Below, one piece after another: positions 23,221 through 32,204 of a stretch of 32,985 nt of DNA. The notes below the pieces were generated by a model. That model ran no database searches, was not told the origin of the DNA, and saw only the letters and a program-made list of their open reading frames with translations. How positions within the stretch are numbered: position 1 is the first letter of the stretch; each line of letters opens with the position of its first letter. The stretch is from contig JAJDEV010000277.1 of the NCBI GenBank assembly GCA_029259605.1, positions 1 through 32,985 on the forward strand, given 5' to 3'. The translations under genes and the position numbers were made by a program. The DNA is from Planctomycetota bacterium. GTDB taxonomy: Bacteria > Planctomycetota > UBA1135 > GCA-002686595.

Positions 23221-26200
23221 CGATAGCTCTCGACGCCGCGGAGTTTCTTCGGGACGACGATCAGGTCTTCCTCGCGCCGCACGTCGAAGCCGTCCGGTCC
23301 GATCGCGGTGAGGATGACGGTGTGTGCGCCCGGCTCGGTGTACACGTGAGCGGGGTGCATGTCGGTGGACGTCTGGCCGTCCCCGAAGTCCCAGCGCCAT
23401 TCGGTCGCGTTGCCCGTCGACGTGTTCGTGAACACGACCGCGACCTCCGGACGCGCGCCGCGCTTCGGCGTCGCCACGAAGCTGGCCTTCGGACCCGCCG
23501 CGCCGAGCTGGACGTATTCGTCGCGCACCAGCGTCTCGCTTCCGAACGGACCCGTGATCGTGAGCTCGACGTCGTACGTCCCCGGTTGTTGATAGGCGTG
23601 CGTCGCGTGCTGCTGGTTCGACATGCCACCGTCTCCGAAGTCCCACGACCACGTCGTCGCGGCCAGGGTCGACGTGTCGGTGAACGAAACGAGCCGCGGC
23701 GCCTTGCCTTGCACGGGGTGCCCGACGAAGCGGACGGTGTCGACCTCGGAGCGTCCGTAGACGATGTACGCGGCGCCGTCGATGTTCGATCCGCCGGCGG
23801 GGCGCACGTACGGAGCCGTGATGACGATGTCGTCGAACCCGTCCCGATTGAAGTCACCGGCGGGGCCGATCGCTGTGGCGGCTTGCTCACCAGATCCTCC
23901 ACGCAGGCTGCTGCCGCACCAGTTGAGGAGCGTGTCGACCCAGAGGTTCGCTGTGTCCGGGCGAACGTCTGGGAACGTGTGGATGAGCGCGGCCTCGCCC
24001 GATTCCTGGCCGTTGATCGTCCGTAACCGCGTGCCGATGAAGAGGTCGGTGCTGCCGCTGCCGTTGATGTCGCCGGCGAAGGCGAGGGAAAGGGAACTCT
24101 CGGCGTCCACCTCGACTCCGTGGATCGCGAAGGTCGTCGAACCATCGGGCACGGTCAGGTTCAGCTCGCCGGTGGCGCCGATGCCGGCACTCCCGTAGAC
24201 GAGCAGTGTGCGCCCGACGTCTTCGGTGCCCGCGAAGTCGGCGAGCGGGGCGCCGAGGAGCAGGTCGTCGAACCCGTCGTCGTCGAGATCGGTTCCTCCG
24301 GCGAGGGTGTATGCGATGAAGTTTGGGTACGTGTCGTCAACGATCCGAAAGCCGTTCGTCCCGTCCAGGTCATCCCGGTCGAACGTCGTCGAGCTCCCGC
24401 GCAGGCCGGGGCTTCCGAACAGTACGTACGCGCGCCCGCCGGCGCCGGCGGCGGGGCTCCCGATCACGACATCCATGCGCCCGTCACCGTTCAAGTCCGA
24501 GGACGTGATGTCTTCGCCGAACCGATCGCCACCGATCTCGCCGTTGATGAAGAAGCCTTGGGAAGGCGTCATCGTTGCGACGTCGAGCACCGGATGTCCG
24601 GTGACGAGCGAAGGCCCGCCGAAGAAGACGTACGCGCCGCCGGAGTCTCGGCCGGGGAACTCGCCGAACCCGTTGTTGCGCACGACGGCGAAGCTGTCCT
24701 TGCCCAGCGCGACGACATCGAGGTCTCCGTCGCCGTCAAGGTCGCCGACGTCGATGTACTTCAGTCTGGGGAAGGAACCTCTGTATCGTTCCGGTTGTCC
24801 GAAGCTTCCGCCGCCCAAGCCGGGGATGACCCAGAAGAAGTCGTCTGATTCCGCGGCCACTAAGTCCAGCGTGCCGTCTCCGGTAACGTCTTCGATTACG
24901 AGTGCGCTCGACGCGTCGAACCCGTCCAGGAAGAGCTCGGTCGGGTTGGGCGAGTCGACGTCGAAGAACACCGTCGTGCGAACGACGACGTCGTTCGCTC
25001 CTCCGACACCATTGAGATCTCCGATCGAAAGCTCGCCGGACTCGCTCCCGAAGGACGGCCCCGGCACGAAAACACTGCCCGTGTTCAGGAATACGTCGAC
25101 TTCATCGTTCCAGCTGTCGACCAGGAGAACGTCCAGGTCCCCGTCGCCGTCGATGTCCATGGTTCCCGGACTGCCGCTCGGAGAGGTCGCGATCACGGGG
25201 AACAACGTCGAGAGGCCGCCCGCCCCATCGTTCTCGAAGGAACGCAGGTAGCCGACGTTGACACTCTGCGAGTCGTGCGACGCCGCGACGTCGAGATCTC
25301 CGTCGCCATCCAAATCGGCGAGCGCGAGATCGACGAACTTCTCGCCGCCGACGAACGTGCGGACTTCGGGCCCGAACGAACCGCTGCCGTCGTTCGGCAG
25401 GAATGAGATGTGATTGAACGCCGTGCCCGCCTGCGTGTCGTAGACGAGCGTCTCAACGATCAGGTCGAGGTCGTTGTCGCCGTCCATGTCCTCGAGGAAG
25501 ATGTCGTTCGCGTAGGGCAGCGAGATGGTTTCGACCTGTTGGAAGGCTCCGGTCCCATCGTTGAAGCGAATCGTGACAAGACGCCAACCACCACCGGAGG
25601 TGACGACGTCGAGGTCTCCGTCTCCGTCGATGTCGCCCAGCTTCACCGCGATCAGCTCGTCGCGGCTCGTCGTCTCCGTCTCCCAGCGCTCGAAGCGGCG
25701 CGGGACGGCGACGCCGAAATCGTCGTAGCCGTCGCCGTCGACGTCGCCGAGGCCGGCGACTCGGTCTCCGAAGTAGTCCTCCGGTCCGACGCCGCGCAGC
25801 ACGAGTCCGTCGAGTCCGTCGAGTTCGCCGAGTACGACGGTTCCGGACGCGCCGATCCCCGGCGCGCCGAACAGGATGTAGCACGCTCCTTCGTCCCCGT
25901 CGAAGGTCACGTCGTGAGCGCTCGCGCCGATGAGGAGGTCGTCGATTCCGTCGCCGTTCAAGTCGCCACCGTTCGCCACGGACGACCCGACGCCCTCGTA
26001 CTCGATGCCCTGCATGCGAAAGCCATTCGTGCCGTCGAGGTCTTCGACGAGGAGCGGCTGGCCGGCACCGACGTCGCTTCCGCCGAAGACGACGTAGACG
26101 TCCCCGACCATGCGCTGTCCCGGGTAGATCGAGCCGTCGCTGATCAGAACCACGTCATCGAAACCGTCCGCGTTGATGTCGAGCGCAGCCGTGCAGTGCT

Positions 26201-26375
26201 GGCTCTCCTGCTTGCCCCCGAGCTCTGCGGCGCCCGAGCCGTGCAGCGTGACGCCGTCGGACGGCGCCAGCATCGGCAACTCGACGACGTCCGGTAGCTG
26301 CGCGCTCGCAGCCGAAGCGCCGACGAACGAGAGGAACGCGATTCCGAGGCCGAATTCGAGCCGGCGAAGAGTCAT
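23217..26375 (-). CDS. Secreted FG-GAP/VCBS protein with two C-terminal PKD domains
   Basis: ATG 26375 starts a signal peptide (MTLRRLEFGLGIAFLSFVGA, ending near ASAQ) with AGGGA upstream; a longer frame exists but adds an unlikely leader. The product has 1052 residues. Integrin-type FG-GAP blades with VYVVFGG, ACYILFGAP and AYVFFGGPS strands come first. Within the third blade, between DDFGVAVP and GRDSGGAYVFFGG, lies a block of about 350 residues. It consists of VCBS-type units (LGDIDGDGDLDVVTSGG, LADLDGDGDLDVAASHD, VGDLDGDGDLDVVALGK) with short extra strands. More FG-GAP blades follow. Two PKD domains occupy about residues 870-1045, recognisable by SWDFGDGGMSNQQHATHAY and RWDFGDGQTSTDMHPAHVY, and the protein ends VVPKKLRGVESYR. 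PKD domains usually mediate protein-protein or polysaccharide contacts. Surface or extracellular location is inferred. Confidence 0.92.
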   Translation of the reverse strand: MTLRRLEFGLGIAFLSFVGASAASAQLPDVVELPMLAPSDGVTLHGSGAAELGGKQESQHCTAALDINADGFDDVVLISDGSIYPGQRMVGDVYVVFGGSDVGAGQPLLVEDLDGTNGFRMQGIEYEGVGSSVANGGDLNGDGIDDLLIGASAHDVTFDGDEGACYILFGAPGIGASGTVVLGELDGLDGLVLRGVGPEDYFGDRVAGLGDVDGDGYDDFGVAVPRRFERWETETTSRDELIAVKLGDIDGDGDLDVVTSGGGWRLVTIRFNDGTGAFQQVETISLPYANDIFLEDMDGDNDLDLIVETLVYDTQAGTAFNHISFLPNDGSGSFGPEVRTFVGGEKFVDLALADLDGDGDLDVAASHDSQSVNVGYLRSFENDGAGGLSTLFPVIATSPSGSPGTMDIDGDGDLDVLLVDSWNDEVDVFLNTGSVFVPGPSFGSESGELSIGDLNGVGGANDVVVRTTVFFDVDSPNPTELFLDGFDASSALVIEDVTGDGTLDLVAAESDDFFWVIPGLGGGSFGQPERYRGSFPRLKYIDVGDLDGDGDLDVVALGKDSFAVVRNNGFGEFPGRDSGGAYVFFGGPSLVTGHPVLDVATMTPSQGFFINGEIGGDRFGEDITSSDLNGDGRMDVVIGSPAAGAGGRAYVLFGSPGLRGSSTTFDRDDLDGTNGFRIVDDTYPNFIAYTLAGGTDLDDDGFDDLLLGAPLADFAGTEDVGRTLLVYGSAGIGATGELNLTVPDGSTTFAIHGVEVDAESSLSLAFAGDINGSGSTDLFIGTRLRTINGQESGEAALIHTFPDVRPDTANLWVDTLLNWCGSSLRGGSGEQAATAIGPAGDFNRDGFDDIVITAPYVRPAGGSNIDGAAYIVYGRSEVDTVRFVGHPVQGKAPRLVSFTDTSTLAATTWSWDFGDGGMSNQQHATHAYQQPGTYDVELTITGPFGSETLVRDEYVQLGAAGPKASFVATPKRGARPEVAVVFTNTSTGNATEWRWDFGDGQTSTDMHPAHVYTEPGAHTVILTAIGPDGFDVRREEDLIVVPKKLRGVESYR

Positions 26376-26531
26376 GGCGACGGTCCCTGGGAGTGAAGGA
26401 CGTGCGAGCGGGCGTGGCACGGACGTGCGTGGGACGCCCCAGCCGCGCCTCAGCGTAACGGCGATAGAGCAGCCTCGCGTGGCTCACCCTCGTTTTTACG
26501 CATAGACGCGAAGCGCGGCGCGCGTCGACGG

Positions 26532-26560
26532 TTTCGGCGGTCGGTCGCCTGTGCGACACT
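26532..26560 (+). promoter_or_regulatory. Putative promoter of the 26580 FG-GAP gene
   Basis: TTTCGG (26532-26537), a 17-base spacer and GACACT (26555-26560). It aligns with the element in front of the gene at 20056, including the downstream TCGCG. The inferred transcription start falls at about 26567, which favours ATG 26580 over ATG 26568 as the translation start unless the mRNA is leaderless. Confidence 0.45.
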
Positions 26561-26579
26561 CGCGCCTATGGAGAATTCG

Positions 26580-29264
26580 ATGAAGCGCTCCCGGTTCGCC
26601 CTGCTCGCACTCCTTGCCCTCTCGAGTCACGCACCCATCGCGCAGAGCGCGCGACGCACGCCCGGTCTGCTTCCGGTACGTGTGGTCGAGGATGCGGCCC
26701 AGGGCCCCGGCGAACTCCAATCCGTCAAGCGTTTCCATCACGCGCAAACGCGCTTTCCCGGAACGCTCGCCGGCGATTCGTTCGGCTCGTCGATCGCGCT
26801 GCTCGGCGACCTCGACGGGAACGGCGTTGGCGACGTCGCGGTCGGAGCCGCGCACGACGACTTCGACATGGAGTGCGACCTCGGCGCGGTCTGGATCCTC
26901 TTCCTCGGCGACGACGGAACCGCGATCGACTACCACAAGATCACCGAGGGCGAGGGCGGCTTCGACGGTGACCTCGAGCCCGGCGACGAGTTCGGTAGCG
27001 CGGTCACCGCGGTTCCCGACCTCAACGGAGACGGCGTGCCCGAGCTGGCGGTCGGTGCCCCCGGCGACGACACCCTGGTCGAGAACGGCGGCGCGGTGTG
27101 GTTGCTCTTTCCGCTGGCGGACGGAACGGTCCAAGCACACATCAAGCTGTTGCATCCCGGACAGAGCCCGCTCCCCGAAGCGAGTTTCGGTGAGTCGCTG
27201 GCGACGCTCGGAGACCTCGACGGCGACGGCAGGATCGAGATCGCGGTCGGTGCACCCGGTCCGCCCGGCAACACCGGGATCCCGACGACGGTCGAGGGCT
27301 CGCTCTGGATCCTCTCGGTCGACCTACCCACCGTGCTCGGCTGGCAGGCGCAAGCGCGGACCGCCCAAGGAGTCACCGGCTACACGACGATCTCGAGCGC
27401 GGGGTTCCCGGGGCGGACGCGAATCGGCAACGGCGCCGGGGGTTTCGCGGGAGCGATCCAAGGCGGCGATCGCTTCGGATGTTCGGTGACGCCCATTGGG
27501 GACGTGAACGGTGACGGCGCGTGCGACATCGCCGTCGGCGCTTCCGATGACAATGAGTGGGACCGCGACTCGGGCGCGGTGTGGATCCTGTTCCTCGGCA
27601 CCGACGGCGACGTGCTCTCGCACCACAAGATCAACGGGGTCTACAACGAGGCGCTCTTCGAGCTCGGCAGCGCCGATCGCTTCGGCAGTTCGGTCTCGGC
27701 GCTCGGCGACGCGGACGGAAACGGCGTACCGGATCTCGTCGTCGGCTACCCGGGCGAGAATCTCCATCTGGGTGCCTTCCTCGTTCTCTTCCTGAAGAAC
27801 GACGGATCGGTGCTCGACGCTCGGAAGAACAACCTGACGCCCGGCGAACCCCGCGACCAATTGGGGAAGTCCGTCGCGGCGATCGGGGACGTCGACGGCG
27901 ATGGTGTCGTCGATGTCATGGCGGGCGCTCCGTCCGCGACGGGCACGGTGGGCTACTTTCCGGTCGGTTCCGTGCACACCTTCTTCCTCGAAGCCGACGG
28001 CGCGAGTTCTTCGGTGGTCGAGATCGGACAGGGCGGGTGGAGCGCACCGGTGTTTCTCTCCGAGTTCGGCGCGTTCGGCGGCGCGGTCGAGTGTCTGGGC
28101 GATCTCGCCGGCACCGGAGGGTCGTTCCTCGCCATCGGCCAACCGCGCGACGCGCTGCTCGGTACGTTCGATGGTGCGGTTTGGCTCCTCGAACTCGACG
28201 GGAACGAGGATGTCGTCAGCGTGCGCAAGCACGCGCGCGGAACGGGCTTTCCCGGCGCCCTTCGCGCCGAGGACGAGTTCGGTGCCGCGCTCGCCGTGAT
28301 CGGCGACCTCGATGGGAACGGAGTGCCCGAGCTCGCCGTCGGTGCTCCAGGGGACAGCGATGGAAAGATCCCTCAGTACGAGTACGGCGCGGTTTGGATC
28401 CTCTTCCTCGCGGAAGACGGTGCGGTCCTCTCGCATCAGGAGATCAGCCGCACGGAGGGAGGTCTCAACTCGACGTTGGACGACGCTGATCGCTTCGGTC
28501 ATTCCATCGTCGGCATCGGCGACCTCGACGGGGACGGCGTCAGCGACCTGGCCGTCGGCGGGCCGACGGACCCGCGCTTCCAGTCCTACGACGGCACGGT
28601 TTGGATCCTGTTGCTGAACACGGACGGGACCGTGAAGGCGAGCACGGAGGTCCTCGTCCCCGACGGTCTCGACGGTTACGGCACGAGCCTCGCCCACCTC
28701 GGCGGCAACCGTATCGCCGTCGGGGGGCCGGATGATGCGGAAGGGGCAATCTGGATCGTCGATCTCTTGCCGGATGGCTCGCTCGCTGCGTCGAACAGGG
28801 TCGGCCTTGGGCTCGGTGGGTTCACGGGTGCGATCGAGGACGGCGACCGATTCGGCGTAGCGTTGAGCGCGACAGACCTCGACGGTGACGGAATCCGAGA
28901 CTTGGCGGTCGGCGTCCCGCGCGACGACGGCACACCGGCCCCGGGAAGCGGCGCGGTCTGGTTCCTGTTCCTGAACGCGGACGGGACCGTCGCAGCGCAT
29001 GCCCGACTCGGCAGCGAGGACCTGAACGTGATCCCCGACATCGATCAATTCGGCTCCGTGCTCGCGTTCGGAGACGACCACGACGGCAACGGGGTGCCGG
29101 ACCTGTTCGTCGGTTCCCCGAGCGACGGCCCGTATACGACCTATTGTGACAACGACTTCGGGTCGGTGCTCCTGCTCGGGATCGACGGCGTCGCGCGCAT
29201 CGGTGGCGACGACGCCCGCGACGTTCGCGCGCGACATCGAACCGGAGAACGCTCGCTGCGCTGA
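26580..29264 (+). CDS. Secreted FG-GAP repeat propeller protein with two or more propellers
   Basis: ATG 26580 is preferred to ATG 26568 because GGAG lies six bases before it. The product is then MKRSRFALLALLALSSHAPI, a signal peptide cleaved near AQS, and has 894 residues. At least a dozen blades of about 60-65 residues share the pattern DxFGxxVxxxGDLDGDGVxDLAVGAPxDxxxxxxxGAVWILFLxxDGTV. Examples are LGDLDGNGVGDVAVGAAHDD, VPDLNGDGVPELAVGAPGDD, IGDVNGDGACDIAVGASDDN and IGDLDGDGVSDLAVGGPTDP. The repeats are unusually uniform, with GAVWILFL in most of them, indicating internal duplication. Two seven-bladed propellers would account for the length. No separate C-terminal domain is present; the end is Arg-rich (RARHRTGERSLR). 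It has no neighbour within 190 bases on its strand, so it is probably monocistronic. Confidence 0.92.
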   Translation: MKRSRFALLALLALSSHAPIAQSARRTPGLLPVRVVEDAAQGPGELQSVKRFHHAQTRFPGTLAGDSFGSSIALLGDLDGNGVGDVAVGAAHDDFDMECDLGAVWILFLGDDGTAIDYHKITEGEGGFDGDLEPGDEFGSAVTAVPDLNGDGVPELAVGAPGDDTLVENGGAVWLLFPLADGTVQAHIKLLHPGQSPLPEASFGESLATLGDLDGDGRIEIAVGAPGPPGNTGIPTTVEGSLWILSVDLPTVLGWQAQARTAQGVTGYTTISSAGFPGRTRIGNGAGGFAGAIQGGDRFGCSVTPIGDVNGDGACDIAVGASDDNEWDRDSGAVWILFLGTDGDVLSHHKINGVYNEALFELGSADRFGSSVSALGDADGNGVPDLVVGYPGENLHLGAFLVLFLKNDGSVLDARKNNLTPGEPRDQLGKSVAAIGDVDGDGVVDVMAGAPSATGTVGYFPVGSVHTFFLEADGASSSVVEIGQGGWSAPVFLSEFGAFGGAVECLGDLAGTGGSFLAIGQPRDALLGTFDGAVWLLELDGNEDVVSVRKHARGTGFPGALRAEDEFGAALAVIGDLDGNGVPELAVGAPGDSDGKIPQYEYGAVWILFLAEDGAVLSHQEISRTEGGLNSTLDDADRFGHSIVGIGDLDGDGVSDLAVGGPTDPRFQSYDGTVWILLLNTDGTVKASTEVLVPDGLDGYGTSLAHLGGNRIAVGGPDDAEGAIWIVDLLPDGSLAASNRVGLGLGGFTGAIEDGDRFGVALSATDLDGDGIRDLAVGVPRDDGTPAPGSGAVWFLFLNADGTVAAHARLGSEDLNVIPDIDQFGSVLAFGDDHDGNGVPDLFVGSPSDGPYTTYCDNDFGSVLLLGIDGVARIGGDDARDVRARHRTGERSLR

Positions 29265-29459
29265 TCCTCCGCGATGTGCGGTCGTGCGCATGGGGTCTCG
29301 ACGTCGTCGCCGTCGAAGCGTTCGCTCCCGGTAGCGGCAGTCGTCGAGAAACGCTCGCGCGCGCAGCTCCGGAGGCTTCCCTGAATCCGGTCGCTCGTGG
29401 CGGCCGCGGTCACGGAGCCCACGCGATCGGACGGCGGAGCGGCTCGAGCGCCTCGCCCC

Positions 29460-31859
29460 TCAGTGCCCCAGCACCAGGTCCTGGCTGTTGGTCAACCGGA
29501 ACGGCCGCGCCGCCGCGCCGTGCAGCTTGGCTTGCGTGTAGATCGTGACGCCGCACGTGCTGGGATCGTTCGAGACGACCTGCGTCGTCTGGGCGATCGG
29601 TCCGTTCAGCGGGCCGGTGTTGAGGAGGATGACCGAGTCGATGTTGATCAAGATCCAATCGCCTGAATCCAGCGGCCGCGTCCTCGGTGCGCCGACGCCG
29701 AAGACCGTGGCGAACGGGAAGCCCTGGGTGTCGACGGTGAAGGTCACGCTCTCGCCGATCACCGGCGTGGTCGCGGTGTAGACGTCCGCGTTGTTGCCCA
29801 TGATCCGCTTCTCGACGCGAGCGGGCGCGCACGCGAAACGGTTCAGCACGTTGCTCACCATGCGCGAAGCGACCGCGTCCACGCGCAGCGCGCCCCCCGC
29901 CGTAACGCTCGGGATCCCGAACACGCCGCCGCCCCCGGGATGGTCGTAGTAAACGATGTCGCCGCCCTGGAGCACGTTCGTCGAAGAGCGCGTCTGACAG
30001 TTGCTGATGTCGAGCCGGAACGCCGGCGCCGAGTACACGCCGCGGGCGAGGACCTGTGCGCCCGCCGGCGTCCACTGCGCGTCGACCTCGTCGATCTCGA
30101 AGCTCATCATCGGACCGTTGGCGCCGCTCGTACCGAACGCCTCGCCAAGGGCGACGCCGGTTCCGCCGAAGACCCAGTGCGACGGCTCGAGCACCTTGGC
30201 CCAGCCCTGCGCCGAGCCGTTGCCGATGCCGTAACCCGTTCCGATGACCTCGTGCTCGGGCCGCCCGATGCAGCGCATCGTCCCGCCCAAGGGCTCGCCG
30301 TCCTGGCTGTGCCACCGCTCGTCGTTCGGGATCCCCCCCACGCCGTGCGGGAACTTGCGCCCCTCCATCACCGAGTCCGTCTCGTCGAAGGTGACCAGCG
30401 ACCACATCGTATTGCCCGACAGATTGATGAGCGAGCCGCCGGCGGCCTGGAACGCCTCGACGTGGTCCATCATCCGGTGGCTCCAGTACTCGCTGTGCCC
30501 GTTCAGCATCAGGACGTCGTACGGCGCCAGCAGGTTCGGATCCCGGTGCAGGTCGAGATCGCTGTACAGGTCGAACGCGTAGCCGTTGTCGTCGAGCCAC
30601 TTGTAGAGGTGGCGCTCGGCGTCGACCAGGTGCTGCAGCGGAGCCGGGATCCCGAGCGACGGTCTCACCGCCGGGTTCGTTTGACGCATCCCCACGTAGT
30701 AGACGACGTCGCCGCCGTTGTGCGTCCCGTAGAGCGCCCGCGTGCCGCTCAGTGTGTTGTAGGCGTGCCAAGTGTTCGTGTTGGCGAGTACGGCGATGCG
30801 CCGCTCCGTGCCCGGCGCGGGCTTGACGACGAACGGCGTGCGCCGCGAGCCGATCGCGACGACGTAGAAGCCGCTCTCCCACGTCGACGGGACGACGAAG
30901 CTCCAGCTCTTCGTCCAGTCGAAGTTGATCTCCTCGTCACTCGCGAACCGGATCGAGTGACTCCCGTCGGGCTGCGTGCGCGGCGACGGACCGGGAACGC
31001 CGCGCGTGCCGTAGTTGACGAGCTCGAGGACGTGCCCGTTGCCCGTCGCGTCGGCCAGCACGCTGCCGTCGCGCTCGCCGAAATTCCATTGTGCGACACA
31101 CCCGGCGAGCACGCCGGGGTTCCCCGGCCCGTAGTCCGCGAGTTCCCCCGTGCGCTGGACGATCTCGGAGGGTGTGAGCGCGCGCGAGTAGATCGCCGGC
31201 GAGTCGATTTGTCCGTCGAAGAACTGGCCCGTGACTCCGGAGCTCGCGAACGACGCAACGCGCACGGGCTCGTTCGTGTCGTAGATCGGCCCGGCGAACG
31301 ACGACGTCACGTCGAGCACGCCGTTCAGATAGACGCGCTTGGTCGTGCCGTCCCAGGTGGCGACGACGTGCGTCCATTGGCGGTTGGGAATCGGCGCCGT
31401 CGTCAGGAGCCGGTTGGTCGCGCTGAACACGCCGGTCGATCCGAGGTAGAACGACAGCTGCCCGCTCGGCATCAGGTAGATCCCATAGGCCGTGCCGCCG
31501 GGGTTGTCGTACTTCGACACGATCCCCTGGAAGCTCCCGTTGCCCGACGTGAGCGGCCGCACCCAAGCTTCGAGCGTGATCGGCCCGGTGATCTCGAAGT
31601 CGGGGTGCGTCGGCGCGTGCGCGTAGGAGCCCTGCTGGCGCGACTGCACCACGCCGATGAGTGACGGCGACGTCAGGACCGGAGTCTCCTGGCCGAAGTC
31701 GTGCGATCGGTAGACTGTGACCTGGTAGCTGTTCGACGCCGACGCGAACACGTCGACCGTTTCACCGGGCGCCGCGCTCTGCGGCCAGATGAAACCGTTC
31801 TGCGCCGTGGAACGGGACGCGAAGGCGAGAAGGACGAGAACAAGAACGACGACACGCAT
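29460..31859 (-). CDS. Secreted LamG plus N,N-dimethylformamidase-like protein
   Basis: ATG 31859 is chosen because GGAGG lies seven bases upstream and MRVVVLVLVLLAFASRSTAQ is a clear signal peptide. The product has 799 residues. After a short strand-rich part comes a LamG/concanavalin-like domain (about 75-260; ITLEAWVRPLTSGNGSFQGI, WTHVVATWDGTTKRVYLNGV, DGQIDSPAIYSRALTPSEI). The second half (about 340-690) matches the large subunit of N,N-dimethylformamidase, with NTWHAYNTLSG, VLMLNGHSEYWSHRMMDHVE, AGGSLINLSGNTMWS and the RPEHEVIGTGYG region. In the characterised enzyme a mononuclear iron is held by two Tyr and one Glu; the Tyr in NTWHAYN and HSEYWS and the Glu in RPEHEV are my candidates. 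The last 90 residues are a beta-rich tail ending QDLVLGH. No small-subunit gene is nearby and export differs from the cytoplasmic enzyme, so an amide substrate other than DMF is likely. Confidence 0.85.
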   Translation of the reverse strand: MRVVVLVLVLLAFASRSTAQNGFIWPQSAAPGETVDVFASASNSYQVTVYRSHDFGQETPVLTSPSLIGVVQSRQQGSYAHAPTHPDFEITGPITLEAWVRPLTSGNGSFQGIVSKYDNPGGTAYGIYLMPSGQLSFYLGSTGVFSATNRLLTTAPIPNRQWTHVVATWDGTTKRVYLNGVLDVTSSFAGPIYDTNEPVRVASFASSGVTGQFFDGQIDSPAIYSRALTPSEIVQRTGELADYGPGNPGVLAGCVAQWNFGERDGSVLADATGNGHVLELVNYGTRGVPGPSPRTQPDGSHSIRFASDEEINFDWTKSWSFVVPSTWESGFYVVAIGSRRTPFVVKPAPGTERRIAVLANTNTWHAYNTLSGTRALYGTHNGGDVVYYVGMRQTNPAVRPSLGIPAPLQHLVDAERHLYKWLDDNGYAFDLYSDLDLHRDPNLLAPYDVLMLNGHSEYWSHRMMDHVEAFQAAGGSLINLSGNTMWSLVTFDETDSVMEGRKFPHGVGGIPNDERWHSQDGEPLGGTMRCIGRPEHEVIGTGYGIGNGSAQGWAKVLEPSHWVFGGTGVALGEAFGTSGANGPMMSFEIDEVDAQWTPAGAQVLARGVYSAPAFRLDISNCQTRSSTNVLQGGDIVYYDHPGGGGVFGIPSVTAGGALRVDAVASRMVSNVLNRFACAPARVEKRIMGNNADVYTATTPVIGESVTFTVDTQGFPFATVFGVGAPRTRPLDSGDWILINIDSVILLNTGPLNGPIAQTTQVVSNDPSTCGVTIYTQAKLHGAAARPFRLTNSQDLVLGH

Positions 31860-31881
31860 GGGGGGAACCTCCGGGCGAGCC

Positions 31882-31909
31882 AGCGTAACGTCCTCCGCGC
31901 TCACCGATA
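31882..31909 (-). promoter_or_regulatory. Putative promoter of the dimethylformamidase-like gene
   Basis: Read on the minus strand: TATCGG (31904-31909), a 16-base spacer and TACGCT (31882-31887). The -10 box is identical to that in front of the gene at 20056 and the -35 box is similar. The start codon is 22 bases further on, with GGAGG between. Confidence 0.4.
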
Positions 31910-31970
31910 GGCGCGTCGTCGTCGTGCTCGGGATCCGTACTGGCCGACATCCCGGAGGAAGCCACGTTGG

Positions 31971-32114
31971 ATGGTGCACCCTGCGCCAGTCTCTTGCGCT
32001 GAGTACGAGAGGTACCAGCGCAAGTGCTTGGCCGCATGCAACGAGTGCGTCGAGGAAGAGGAAACCGCAGAAGGCGACTGCGTCCCTCGCTCCATCGAAT
32101 GTCAGTCGCTATGA
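31971..32114 (+). CDS. Possible small Cys-rich protein
   Basis: An ATG-initiated frame of 47 residues: it begins MVHPAPVSCAEYERY, continues with CLAACNECVEEEE and ends CQSL. The cysteine spacing (C, then C-x3-C-x2-C, then two more) and the balanced Glu/Arg/Tyr content look more coding-like than the surrounding frames. GGAGGAAG lies about 13 bases upstream, somewhat far for a ribosome-binding site. There is no signal peptide; the ORF is open to 31911, so it could also be the end of a longer decayed gene. I do not recognise the family. It may relate to the Cys-containing accessory genes at the left of the window, but only in style. Confidence 0.3.
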   Translation: MVHPAPVSCAEYERYQRKCLAACNECVEEEETAEGDCVPRSIECQSL

Positions 32115-32204
32115 AACCGGCGGTGTCTGCTTGCCTCGCACGGGTAAGGCGTCGAACCAGGATGCGGGGCCTTCCGACGTCGGCCTCGTCGACTGCCACC
32201 GGCC

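Noticed and set aside
21768..24026. A 752-codon plus-strand frame overlapping the TolB-like and PKD genes
   Set aside because: Alternative-frame shadow spanning two convergent genes; no motif or signal peptide.
27324..29291. A 655-codon minus-strand frame opposite the FG-GAP gene at 26580
   Set aside because: Its apparent repeats are reverse images of the regular FG-GAP blades; composition is shadow-like.
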